This document shows positions 1 through 7,052 of a stretch of 14,465 nt of DNA, piece by piece. Below the pieces are notes generated by a model. The model was not told the origin of the DNA and made no database searches. It saw only the letters and a list, made by a program, of their open reading frames with translations. Location of the stretch: the NCBI GenBank assembly GCA_902475455.1, contig CABRZO010000042.1, positions 1 to 14,465 of the forward strand. Reading direction: 5' to 3'. Source of the DNA: an uncultured Eubacteriales bacterium. GTDB taxonomy: Bacteria; Bacillota; Clostridia; Oscillospirales; Oscillospiraceae. Position 1 is the first letter of the stretch; each line of letters starts with the position of its first letter. The translations under genes and the position numbers were made by a program.

Positions 1-55
1 CCCCGCCGACCTGGTCCACCTGTTCGACCCCGAGACGGAGGAGAACCTGCTGTAA
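1..55 (+). CDS. 3' end of a probable carbohydrate ABC transporter ATP-binding protein
   Basis: Only the last 17 codons are in the window, in the frame beginning at base 2 and ending at TAA 53-55. The peptide reads PADLVHLFDPETEENLL. The pattern HLFDPET-E near the C-terminus is typical of MsmX/UgpC/MalK-type ATPases, which energise sugar and glycerol-phosphate import and end with the regulatory OB-like domain. That assignment rests on this short tail alone. A strong terminator follows at 100-144, so the gene closes its operon and is separate from the envelope operon downstream. Confidence 0.5.
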   Translation, partial: PADLVHLFDPETEENLL

Positions 56-99
56 TATTTTCCTGTATGGCAGCAAAATCTATACATAAACACGCTAAA

Positions 100-144
100 A
101 ATCTGCCCTCGGCTTTTCGTTTGCCGGGGGCAGATTGATTTTTT
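100..144 (+). terminator. Rho-independent terminator after the upstream ABC gene
   Basis: A 14-bp stem pairs 100-113 with 123-136, with one G.U pair and loop 114-122. Two bases later comes a run of six T (139-144). It isolates the gene ending at 55 from the promoter near 200. Confidence 0.88.
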
Positions 145-196
145 AGGTTCTATGCGACAAATTTAACGGTTTCTTTCTTTTTTTTACATAAAAGTG

Positions 197-205
197 TGCT
201 ATGAT
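197..205 (+). promoter_or_regulatory. Extended -10 sigma-A promoter for the FHA-SEDS operon
   Basis: TGCTATGAT gives an extended -10 (TGn plus TATGAT at 200-205). No good -35 lies 17 bases upstream, only a T-rich tract, which fits an extended -10 promoter. Transcription would begin near 212. That is just past the ATG at 211, so the upstream ATG could not be used and translation should begin at 241. Confidence 0.55.
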
Positions 206-229
206 ACAGGATGAAATATTGTGTATTTC

Positions 230-235
230 AGGAGG
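230..235 (+). promoter_or_regulatory. Ribosome binding site deciding the start at 241
   Basis: AGGAGG lies 5 bases before ATG 241. The in-frame ATG at 211 has no such site and sits at the predicted transcription start. Confidence 0.8.
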
Positions 236-240
236 TTCCT

Positions 241-2307
241 ATGGATCTTTCTAAGTTACAGGAGGGGCTGACCGGCCTGCTGGGCCAGGGCGATTCCCCT
301 ATTTTGACAATAATGAGCCTGCTCTGCCGGGTGCTGCTGCCCATTTTGTGCGTCTGGCTGGTGGTACGCTGCGGCAAAAGCCTGCTCCGAGGCAGAGTAG
401 AGCGGGAGGTGTGGGGCCGTCTCACCCTCCCCGACGGGGACTACGGCGAGTTCCGCCACTGGGAGAACACGGTGGGCCGGTCCCGCCGCAGCGATGTGGT
501 ACTCCAGTCCCCCACGGTCTCCCGGAGCCACGCCGCCTTTCTGCGGGATGAAAAGGGGGCCTGGAGCATCCAGGCCCTGAACTCCAAAAACGGAGTCACC
601 GTCAACGGCCAGGAGGTGCCTCCCCAGGAGCACATGCCCATCCAGGATGGGGACATCATCGGCATGGGCGATGTGGAGGTCACCTTTACCGCCATCACCG
701 CCGCCGAGGAGCTGGAGCAGGCCAAGCGCCGGACCCGGCCCGGTAAGGCCATCTCCCCGGGGCTCAACCTGTTTCTGCTGACGCTGATCCAGCTGGTGCT
801 GTGCATGGAGCTGCTGATGGCCTATGCCGCCGACGCCGGCGCCCGGATCGTGATCACCTTCGGCGTACTGTGCGCCATCATGTGGGGGGTATACACCCTC
901 TACCGCATTTTAAGGCGCACCGGTTTTGAGATCGAAACCCTGGCCTTTTTCCTCACCACCCTGTGTATGACGGTCACCGCCAACAAAAACCCCGGAGATC
1001 TCTACAAGCAGCTGCTGTGCATGGTGATGGGATTGGTTTTCTTCTTCGTCCTGTCCCTGATTCTCCGGAATCTAACCTTGGCCAAACAGCTGCGGTGGCC
1101 GGTGGCCGCCCTGGCGGTGGCTCTGCTGGCCTTCAACCTGCTCTTCGGCAGCCGGCTCTTCGGCGCCAAGAACTGGGTGGAGATCGGTCCCATCTCCTTC
1201 CAGCCCTCGGAAATCGTCAAGCTGGCCTTCATTCTGGGAGGCGCCACCACCCTGGACCGGATGTTTTCCCGGCGTAACCTGGTGTTCACCCTGGTGTTTT
1301 CCGCCTTCTGCGTGGGCTGCCTGGGCCTCATGAGCGATTTCGGTACCGCTCTGATCTTCTTCGCCACTTTCCTGGCCATCGCCTTCCTGCGCTCCGGCGA
1401 CCTGCCCAGCGTGGCCTTTATGGGGTCCGCCGCCGTCTTCGGCGGGTACATCATCGTCAAATTCAAACCCTACATCGCCCGACGGTTCACCATCTTCCTC
1501 CACGCTTGGAGTGACACCGCCGATCTGGGGTATCAGCAGACCCGCACCATGTCCGCCATTGCCGGCGGCGGTCTGTTCGGCCACGGGGTGGGCAATGGGT
1601 GGCTGAAAAACATCGCCGCCGCCAACACCGACCTGGTCTTTGGCGTGGTCAGCGACGAAATGGGTCTTATCGTGGCCCTGTGCGCTGTGTCCGTCATTGT
1701 GATTTTGGCCTTCTTTGCCATCAAGTCCGCCGCCTCCGCCCGGTCCACCTTCTATGTCATCGCTGCCTGCTCCACCGCCATGCTGTTTGTGGTGCAGACC
1801 ATGCTCAACGTGTTTGGCTCCGTGGACCTGCTGCCGCTGACCGGCGTCACCTTCCCCTTTGTGTCCATGGGCGGCAGCAGCATGATCTGCTGCTGGGGCC
1901 TGCTGGCCTACATCAAGGCCGCCGACACCCGGCAAAATGCCGGGCTGGCCATCCGACTGCCCAGCCGCAAGGCGGTGCGGGAGGAGGCCCGCCGCCGGGA
2001 GGAAGCCTACTACGACGAGGATGAGGACGACTATGACCCGGACTATGACACCGCCCCCCGGCCCCGCAGCAGCTACGGCTCCGACGATATGCAGGGCTAT
2101 CTGCGGGATGTCTTTGAGGGAGGCTCCCCGGGTGACAGTGGCGCCGACCCGGAGGTAGAGAGTATGATCCGCCGCACCGTGGACTCCGCCGGAAACCACG
2201 CCGACGACTCCTTCCGTCTTGACCTCCCCGACGATCAGGACCTGCCCTCCGACGCAGACAACTGGCAGGACTACTTCACCTGGGATGAGGAGGATGATCA
2301 GAAATGA
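241..2307 (+). CDS. FHA domain-SEDS (FtsW/RodA/SpoVE) peptidoglycan glycosyltransferase
   Basis: 688 aa from ATG 241. SEDS proteins polymerise lipid II into glycan strands in the membrane together with a class B PBP. Order of parts: one membrane helix (about 22-43); a cytoplasmic FHA domain (about 76-150) with GRSRRSD, SRSH (94-97) and NSKNG (114-118), the usual phosphothreonine-binding loops; then a multi-helix SEDS core (about 175-560). SEDS motifs seen: GAKNWVEIG and QPSEIVK (308-327), SDFGTALI (365-372), GGGLFGHGVGNG (442-453), NTDLVF with the probable catalytic Asp464, and LPLTGVTFPF-GGSS near 531-547. The last ~105 residues form a low-complexity acidic tail, about one third Asp/Glu and rich in Tyr. 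A normal SEDS protein is about 370-420 aa; the excess is FHA plus tail. The gene overlaps the PBP gene by ATGA. Whether it serves elongation, division or sporulation cannot be decided here. Confidence 0.93.
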   Translation: MDLSKLQEGLTGLLGQGDSPILTIMSLLCRVLLPILCVWLVVRCGKSLLRGRVEREVWGRLTLPDGDYGEFRHWENTVGRSRRSDVVLQSPTVSRSHAAFLRDEKGAWSIQALNSKNGVTVNGQEVPPQEHMPIQDGDIIGMGDVEVTFTAITAAEELEQAKRRTRPGKAISPGLNLFLLTLIQLVLCMELLMAYAADAGARIVITFGVLCAIMWGVYTLYRILRRTGFEIETLAFFLTTLCMTVTANKNPGDLYKQLLCMVMGLVFFFVLSLILRNLTLAKQLRWPVAALAVALLAFNLLFGSRLFGAKNWVEIGPISFQPSEIVKLAFILGGATTLDRMFSRRNLVFTLVFSAFCVGCLGLMSDFGTALIFFATFLAIAFLRSGDLPSVAFMGSAAVFGGYIIVKFKPYIARRFTIFLHAWSDTADLGYQQTRTMSAIAGGGLFGHGVGNGWLKNIAAANTDLVFGVVSDEMGLIVALCAVSVIVILAFFAIKSAASARSTFYVIAACSTAMLFVVQTMLNVFGSVDLLPLTGVTFPFVSMGGSSMICCWGLLAYIKAADTRQNAGLAIRLPSRKAVREEARRREEAYYDEDEDDYDPDYDTAPRPRSSYGSDDMQGYLRDVFEGGSPGDSGADPEVESMIRRTVDSAGNHADDSFRLDLPDDQDLPSDADNWQDYFTWDEEDDQK

Positions 2308-3662
2308 AACAGCTGAAACGCCGCACCATTTTCGTGCTGATCTTCGCCCTGCTGCTGGCCCTGGGCACTGTGCTGTTCTGCGGGCTGTATGTGGTCAAGG
2401 GCCGGACCTGGGCCTCCTCTCCGGTCAATCAGGCCGCCTATTCCAACGGATATCTGGCCGACGGCACCATCATGGACCGAAATGGCACCTTGCTCTACGA
2501 CTGTGCCACCCAATCCTATGGGGACAGCGCCCTGCTGCGGACCTCTACCCTGCACTTGGTGGGGGATCTTCAGGGCAATATCGCCACCGGCGCCCGGAAA
2601 ATCTTCTCCAAGCAGCTGGTGAGCTACAACCCCATCACCGGCCTCAGCAGCACCGGCAACGACCTCTATCTGACCATTGACGCAAGCCTGAATGAGACCG
2701 CCTATGAAGCCCTGAACGGCCGGGCCGGCACCGTGGCAGTGTACAACTATAAGACCGGCGAGATCCTGTGCCTCACCTCCTCTCCCTCCTATGATCCCAT
2801 CGACGAGGATGAGGTGGCCGCCGTGGCCGCCGGGGACAGCGCCTATACCGGCGCCTACATCAACCGGTTTCTGTCCTCCACCTACACCCCGGGCTCCACC
2901 TTCAAAATCATCACCGCTGCCGCGGCGCTGGAAAACCTGGACACCGACAGTTTCTCCTACACCTGCACCGGCTCTCTGGATGTGGGCGGGGGCCAAGTGA
3001 CCTGTCCCTCGGTCCACGGGGAGCTGGACTTTGACTCCGCCCTGGCCCACAGTTGCAACGGGGCCTTCGCCTCCCTGGCCCTGGAGTTGGGGGGCGACAC
3101 CCTGGAGCAGTACGCCCGGGAGGCCGGGCTGTTGGATAGTATGGAGATCAGCGGTTACACCACTGCCAGCGGCAGCTTTGAAGTGGCCCCGGACGGCTCC
3201 CTGGATCTGGGTTGGTCCGGTGTGGGCCAGTACAATGATCTGGTCTCTCCCGCCTCCATGCTGACCCTGATGGGCTGCATCGCCGGGGACGGCTCCGCCG
3301 CCACCCCCCGGCTGCTCAGCAAAGTCACCTCCGGCAGCGGACTGCCCGCCGCCATTATCTCTCAGCCCACCTCCTCCATCGGCTGGAAGGAGTCCACCTG
3401 TGAGGCGCTGCAGCAGCTGATGCGCAATGACGTACTGGAGGTCTATGGCCAGAGTCAGTTCGGCGACCTGGCGGTGTGCGCCAAGTCCGGCACCGCTGAG
3501 GTTGGCAGTGACGTGGAGCCCCACGCCTGGTTTGTGGGCTTCATCGATGACGAAACCCACCCCTACGCCTTTGTGGTCATCGTGGAAAACGGCGGCGGCG
3601 GCGCCTCTACGGCCGGTAAAATTGCCGCTACCGTACTAAACCAGCTCTGCGAGGAGGACTGA
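2304..3662 (+). CDS. Class B penicillin-binding protein (PbpA-like D,D-transpeptidase)
   Basis: 452 aa. One N-terminal membrane anchor (about 8-30, after the basic MKQLKRR) is followed by an extracytoplasmic transpeptidase domain that cross-links peptidoglycan. All three penicillin-binding motifs are present in order: STFK with the acylated Ser198, S250-C-N252, and K394-S-G-T. The pedestal region before the transpeptidase is short, so the protein resembles actinobacterial PbpA more than the 600-700 aa FtsI/PBP2 types; no glycosyltransferase domain is present. ATG 2304 overlaps the TGA of the SEDS gene (ATGA), with GAGGAGG at 2287-2293, indicating translational coupling. The SEDS protein is the obvious polymerase partner. 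Cognate division or elongation role not determinable from the sequence. Confidence 0.93.
   Translation: MKQLKRRTIFVLIFALLLALGTVLFCGLYVVKGRTWASSPVNQAAYSNGYLADGTIMDRNGTLLYDCATQSYGDSALLRTSTLHLVGDLQGNIATGARKIFSKQLVSYNPITGLSSTGNDLYLTIDASLNETAYEALNGRAGTVAVYNYKTGEILCLTSSPSYDPIDEDEVAAVAAGDSAYTGAYINRFLSSTYTPGSTFKIITAAAALENLDTDSFSYTCTGSLDVGGGQVTCPSVHGELDFDSALAHSCNGAFASLALELGGDTLEQYAREAGLLDSMEISGYTTASGSFEVAPDGSLDLGWSGVGQYNDLVSPASMLTLMGCIAGDGSAATPRLLSKVTSGSGLPAAIISQPTSSIGWKESTCEALQQLMRNDVLEVYGQSQFGDLAVCAKSGTAEVGSDVEPHAWFVGFIDDETHPYAFVVIVENGGGGASTAGKIAATVLNQLCEED
3651..3657 (+). promoter_or_regulatory. Ribosome binding site for the TTG start at 3665
   Basis: GAGGAGG inside the last codons of the PBP gene, 7 bases before TTG 3665. 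It supports the non-ATG start two bases after the PBP stop. Confidence 0.7.
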
Positions 3663-3664
3663 CC

Positions 3665-4813
3665 TTGAGGACCATCTACGACGATATCCGCTCTCCCAAA
3701 ACCGTCCCGGGCCCGAAATCCCTGCTGCCCCCCGCCATCTGTCTGGGGACCGGCGGCGCCGTTCTGGGCATCTTTCATCTGTGCAAAGGCAACCGGGGGC
3801 TGATGAATTGGCTCATCGACCATGTCACCACCCCCTTTAAGCACGCCATCTCCTGGCTGTGCAACCCCGTCCCCTTTGCGGTGGCGGAGGTGCTCTGGGC
3901 CCTGGCGGCCATCGCCTTTCTGGTATTTCTGATCCGTACCGTCTGGCTGACGGTACGGCACCCGGGCAAGCTGCTGCGGCTGGCCCGGCGGGGGCTGGCC
4001 CTGCTGAGCGCCCTGGTGCTGGTCTACTGCGGCTATACGGTGCTCTGGGGTATCAACTACTACGGGGACGACTTCTCCGCCAAGAGCGGCATTGTGACCC
4101 GGGGCGCCACTCCGGAGGAGCTGGCCACCCTGACCAACTCCTTTGCCCTGAAGCTCAATGAGCTGGCGGGGGACATCCAACGGGACGAGGACGGGGTCTT
4201 TGCCGAGGATTTGAATACCATTTTCTCCTCCACCGCCGGGCTCTACGACGGCATCTGCGCCGAGTTTCCCCTCCTGGCCGGCCCAGAGCGGACGCCCAAA
4301 CGGATGGTGACCAGCTCCTTTATGAGCCGGCTGGATTTTACCGGCTTCTTCTTCCCCTTCACCGCGGAGACCCTGATCAACGACGACGCCCCCTCCTGTC
4401 TGGTCCCCGCCACCATCCTCCACGAATTTGCCCACCAGCGCAACATTGCCGGGGAGGATGAGTGCAACTTTGTGGCCATTCTGGCAGGGCTGCGGTGTGA
4501 CAATCCGGTCTACACCTACTCCTCCGCTCTGATGGGCTTCATCTATCTGGGCAACGCCCTGTACTCCGTCTCCCCGGAGACCTACTGGCAGATCCGGGAT
4601 CAGCTGGACCCTGGAGTGGAGGCGGATTTGCAGGCCAACAACGCCTACTGGGATCAGTTTGACAGCAAACTGGACGAAGTGGCGGAGTCGGTTTCCACCA
4701 CGGTTTACGAGGGCTTCCTCCAAAGCTACGGCCAGAGCGACGGCAAGCAGAGCTACGGCAAATGCGTGGACCTGCTGGTGGCCTACTACTTCGACTATCG
4801 GGATCAGTCCTGA
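3665..4813 (+). CDS. DUF3810 family membrane protein with zinc-protease HExxH motif
   Basis: 382 aa from TTG 3665. Three hydrophobic segments (about 20-40, 70-93, 108-130) precede a large soluble part, likely extracytoplasmic. The motif HEFAHQ (253-258), followed by E-D-E-C-N (264-268), has the HExxH...E layout of gluzincin-like metalloproteases and is the hallmark of DUF3810. His253, His257 and Glu266 are the likely zinc ligands, with Glu254 catalytic. Substrate unknown. It lies 2 bases after the PBP stop and a terminator follows, so it is the last gene of the SEDS-PBP operon. A role in wall or envelope turnover is inferred from context only. Confidence 0.85.
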   Translation: MRTIYDDIRSPKTVPGPKSLLPPAICLGTGGAVLGIFHLCKGNRGLMNWLIDHVTTPFKHAISWLCNPVPFAVAEVLWALAAIAFLVFLIRTVWLTVRHPGKLLRLARRGLALLSALVLVYCGYTVLWGINYYGDDFSAKSGIVTRGATPEELATLTNSFALKLNELAGDIQRDEDGVFAEDLNTIFSSTAGLYDGICAEFPLLAGPERTPKRMVTSSFMSRLDFTGFFFPFTAETLINDDAPSCLVPATILHEFAHQRNIAGEDECNFVAILAGLRCDNPVYTYSSALMGFIYLGNALYSVSPETYWQIRDQLDPGVEADLQANNAYWDQFDSKLDEVAESVSTTVYEGFLQSYGQSDGKQSYGKCVDLLVAYYFDYRDQS

Positions 4814-4825
4814 CGACAAAAAGAG

Positions 4826-4866
4826 AAACCGCCTCCGGGAGTTTCAGACTCCCGGAGGCGGTTTTA
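4826..4866. terminator. Bidirectional terminator between DUF3810 gene and ktrA
   Basis: A perfect 17-bp stem pairs 4826-4842 with 4848-4864 around a 5-base loop. TTTT at 4862-4865 serves the plus strand. The minus strand reads TTTCTCTTTTTG after the stem. It serves both convergent transcripts. Confidence 0.92.
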
Positions 4867-4882
4867 TATTTCTTCCGTCAAA

Positions 4883-5539
4883 TTACAGTTCCAGCTTGTC
4901 AAACTCCCGCCGGTCGGCGATCACCAGCAGAGAGCTTCCGACGGGCAGCGGCTGGTCGGGGTTCCAGTTGAGCACCAGCTCTCCCTGGTCCCGCACCGCG
5001 GCCACGTTCAGATGGTGGCGGCCCCGGAGGTCCAGCTGCCGCAGGGTTTTTCCGCTCCACTCCTTAGGCAGGGTGATCTCCGCCAGCCGCACCCGGTCGG
5101 ACAGCTCCACCATGTCCTTGTAGCCCCCCATCAGCAGGGTCCGGGCCACCCGGGCCCCGGACTCCTTTTCCGGGATGATGACCCGATTGGCCCCCAGTCG
5201 TTCCAGCACCTTGGCCTGCATTTCGTCGCTGGCCTTGGCCAGCACAAAGGGGATCCCCGCCTCTTTGGCCAGAATGACGCCCATGACGCTGGCAGACAGG
5301 TCGCCGGTGGTGGCCACAATGGCGGCGTCAAAGTTGCTGAGGCCCAGATTTTCCATCTCCAGTTGGTCGGTGACGTCTCCCACCACTGCCATGGCCACGG
5401 AGTCCGCCACCTGGGCCACCTTGTCCGCGTCCTGATCCACCGCCAGCACATGCATGCCCGCCTGGGTGAGCTCCTCCGCCACGCTGCGGCCAAATTTGCT
5501 GATACCAAAGATCACATAGGATTTTTCTTCTCGTTTCAT
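4883..5539 (-). CDS. ktrA: KtrA/TrkA-type RCK subunit of K+ uptake
   Basis: 218 aa. A cytoplasmic gating subunit that binds nucleotides (ATP/ADP or NAD(H)), and often c-di-AMP through its C-domain, and controls the KtrB channel. RCK_N Rossmann fold at about 7-130: nucleotide loop G12-I-S-K-F-G17 (usual form GxGxxG, with Ser14 replacing the middle Gly) and acidic D35 at the end of strand 2. RCK_C/TrkA_C at about 143-218. Start: ATG 5539 has GAGGGA 6 bases upstream; an in-frame TTG at 5563 would overlap the ktrB stop and lacks a site. It lies 16 bases after ktrB, same strand, so the two form an operon. Whether the C-domain binds c-di-AMP here cannot be judged. Confidence 0.92.
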   Translation of the reverse strand: MKREEKSYVIFGISKFGRSVAEELTQAGMHVLAVDQDADKVAQVADSVAMAVVGDVTDQLEMENLGLSNFDAAIVATTGDLSASVMGVILAKEAGIPFVLAKASDEMQAKVLERLGANRVIIPEKESGARVARTLLMGGYKDMVELSDRVRLAEITLPKEWSGKTLRQLDLRGRHHLNVAAVRDQGELVLNWNPDQPLPVGSSLLVIADRREFDKLEL

Positions 5540-5545
5540 GATCGA

Positions 5546-5551
5546 TCCCTC
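5546..5551 (-). promoter_or_regulatory. Ribosome binding site deciding the ktrA start
   Basis: GAGGGA on the minus strand, 6 bases before ATG 5539, just past the ktrB stop. It favours 5539 over the upstream TTG at 5563. Confidence 0.7.
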
Positions 5552-5555
5552 TTTT

Positions 5556-6923
5556 TTATCCAATGGTTATATTTTGTTCCGGATAGGCCGTGGAACGGTC
5601 GCCCTTCCGATAGGCAAAGGCGATGGCCAGGCTGATGGGGCCCACCCGTCCGAAGTACATGCAGAAGGTCATCAAAAGCTTTCCCGCGGCTCCCAGCTGA
5701 GCGGAGATGCCCCGGGTCAGGCCCACTGTCCCCAGGGCGCTGGCGGTCTCAAAGAGCAGATCATCCAGGCTGCCCGCCTGGAACAGGCTCAGCAGCATGG
5801 TGGCCCCCAGCAGGGTGGCCAGGCTGATTGCCACGATGGCGGAGGCCCGGCGCACCAGCTTTTCCGGAATGGTGCGGCGGAAGGCGGTGACAGTCTCCCG
5901 GCCCCGGACCACCGAGGCGGCGGATAGAAAGATCAGGGCTACGGTGGTGGTCTTGATGCCACCGGCGGTACCCACGGAGCTGCCACCGATGAACATCAGC
6001 ACCACGCTGAGCAGCACCGACTCGGTGCGCAATCCGCTCTGGGGCACTGTGGCAAATCCGGCGGTACGGGTGGTGACGGACTGGAACAGGGCCGCCAGCA
6101 CCTTTTCTCCGGGGCCCATGGGGCCCAGGGTCTCCGGGTTGGTCCACTCCATGGCCAGAAACAGCACCCAGCCCCCCAGGATCAGCACGGCGGTGGTGAC
6201 CAGAGTGATTTTGGTGTGCAGCCCTAGCCGCTGCCAAAACAGTCCCCGGCGGACCTCCCCCCGGCGGACCATGCCGGACACCCGAAGCACATCCCACCAG
6301 ACGATGAAACCGATGCCGCCCAGAATGATGAGGGCCATGGTGACCAGGTTAAGCCACAGGTTGGAGGCATAGGGTTCCAGGCTGGTGGGGCCCAGAATAT
6401 CGATGCCCGCGTTACAGAAGGCGGACACGGAATGGAATACAGAGATCCAGATCCCCCGGAGCCCGTATTGGGGGCAGAACACCGGCATACTCAGCAGGGC
6501 GCCCGCTCCCTCAATCAGCATGGTACCCTTAAACACCTTACCCAAAAACCGGAGCAGTCCGGACAGGTTATCCAGGTTGAAGGCACTCTCCAACAGCAGC
6601 CGGTCCTTCAAGGTGATCTTGCGTCCGATCAAAACCATGATGCCGGTGGTAAAGGAAATGACACCCAAACCGCCCAACTGGATCAGCAGCAGGATCACAA
6701 TCTTACCAAACAAACTCCAGTGGGAAAAGGTATCCACCACCGTCAGGCCCGTCACGCAGACGGAGGTGGCTGAGGTAAACAGGGCGTCCAGATAGGGCGT
6801 CATTTCCCCGGAGGCGGAAGAGATGGGCAGCGTCAGCAGTACACTGCCCGCCAGCACCGCCAGAAAAAAGCCCAGTGTAATCAACTGGGTGGTGGAGAGC
6901 CGAGGCTTTTTGGCCTGGGACAT
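5556..6923 (-). CDS. ktrB: KtrB/TrkH-type K+ channel-transporter subunit
   Basis: 455 aa integral membrane protein that carries K+ (often Na+-linked) across the cytoplasmic membrane. It has four pore repeats, each with a filter glycine: SVCVTGL (Gly59), SAFCNAG (Gly173), TTRTAG (Gly289) and ALGTVG (Gly401). The loop GGSSVGTAGGIKT (313-325) matches the intramembrane gating loop of the third repeat. Length matches KtrB (about 440-455) rather than TrkH (about 480 and more). Start ATG 6921-6923 has AGGGG about 10 bases upstream. All key residues are present. The gene precedes ktrA, its RCK partner, and a promoter with an extended -10 is visible upstream. Confidence 0.93.
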   Translation of the reverse strand: MSQAKKPRLSTTQLITLGFFLAVLAGSVLLTLPISSASGEMTPYLDALFTSATSVCVTGLTVVDTFSHWSLFGKIVILLLIQLGGLGVISFTTGIMVLIGRKITLKDRLLLESAFNLDNLSGLLRFLGKVFKGTMLIEGAGALLSMPVFCPQYGLRGIWISVFHSVSAFCNAGIDILGPTSLEPYASNLWLNLVTMALIILGGIGFIVWWDVLRVSGMVRRGEVRRGLFWQRLGLHTKITLVTTAVLILGGWVLFLAMEWTNPETLGPMGPGEKVLAALFQSVTTRTAGFATVPQSGLRTESVLLSVVLMFIGGSSVGTAGGIKTTTVALIFLSAASVVRGRETVTAFRRTIPEKLVRRASAIVAISLATLLGATMLLSLFQAGSLDDLLFETASALGTVGLTRGISAQLGAAGKLLMTFCMYFGRVGPISLAIAFAYRKGDRSTAYPEQNITIG

Positions 6924-6960
6924 CTACATCCATCCCCTTTCTTGTTCTCGTGTTCCTCGT

Positions 6961-6989
6961 ACTATAGCACAACCAAACAGCAACTGCAA
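6961..6989 (-). promoter_or_regulatory. Sigma-A promoter for ktrBA
   Basis: On the minus strand, TTGCAG (6984-6989), a 17-base spacer, then TATAGT (6961-6966) preceded by TGC, an extended -10. The leader to ATG 6923 would be about 30 bases, too short for a c-di-AMP (ydaO) riboswitch. Confidence 0.65.
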
Positions 6990-7001
6990 TTCAAATTATT
7001 C

Positions 7002-7030
7002 TGTTCAATCCCGCTATTTTGTGGTAAACT
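7002..7030 (+). promoter_or_regulatory. Weak candidate promoter for the nitroreductase gene
   Basis: TGTTCA (7002-7007), a 17-base spacer and TAAACT (7025-7030) preceded by TGG. The -35 matches only half the consensus. TATTTT at 7014-7019 is an alternative -10. Some promoter must lie here because the upstream gene is divergent. Confidence 0.3.
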
Positions 7031-7052
7031 TGCCCAATAAGGAGGGATTCTC

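Noticed and set aside
211..240. Upstream in-frame ATG as start of the FHA-SEDS protein
   Set aside because: It has no ribosome binding site and coincides with the predicted transcription start; AGGAGG at 230-235 serves ATG 241.
2298..4819. Two adjoining ~420-codon minus-strand open frames opposite the PBP and DUF3810 genes
   Set aside because: Low-complexity Gly/Gln/Val shadows of well-supported genes, without ribosome sites or motifs.
6924..7052. c-di-AMP (ydaO) riboswitch ahead of ktrBA
   Set aside because: The leader implied by the promoter at 6961-6989 is only about 30 bases, far too short.
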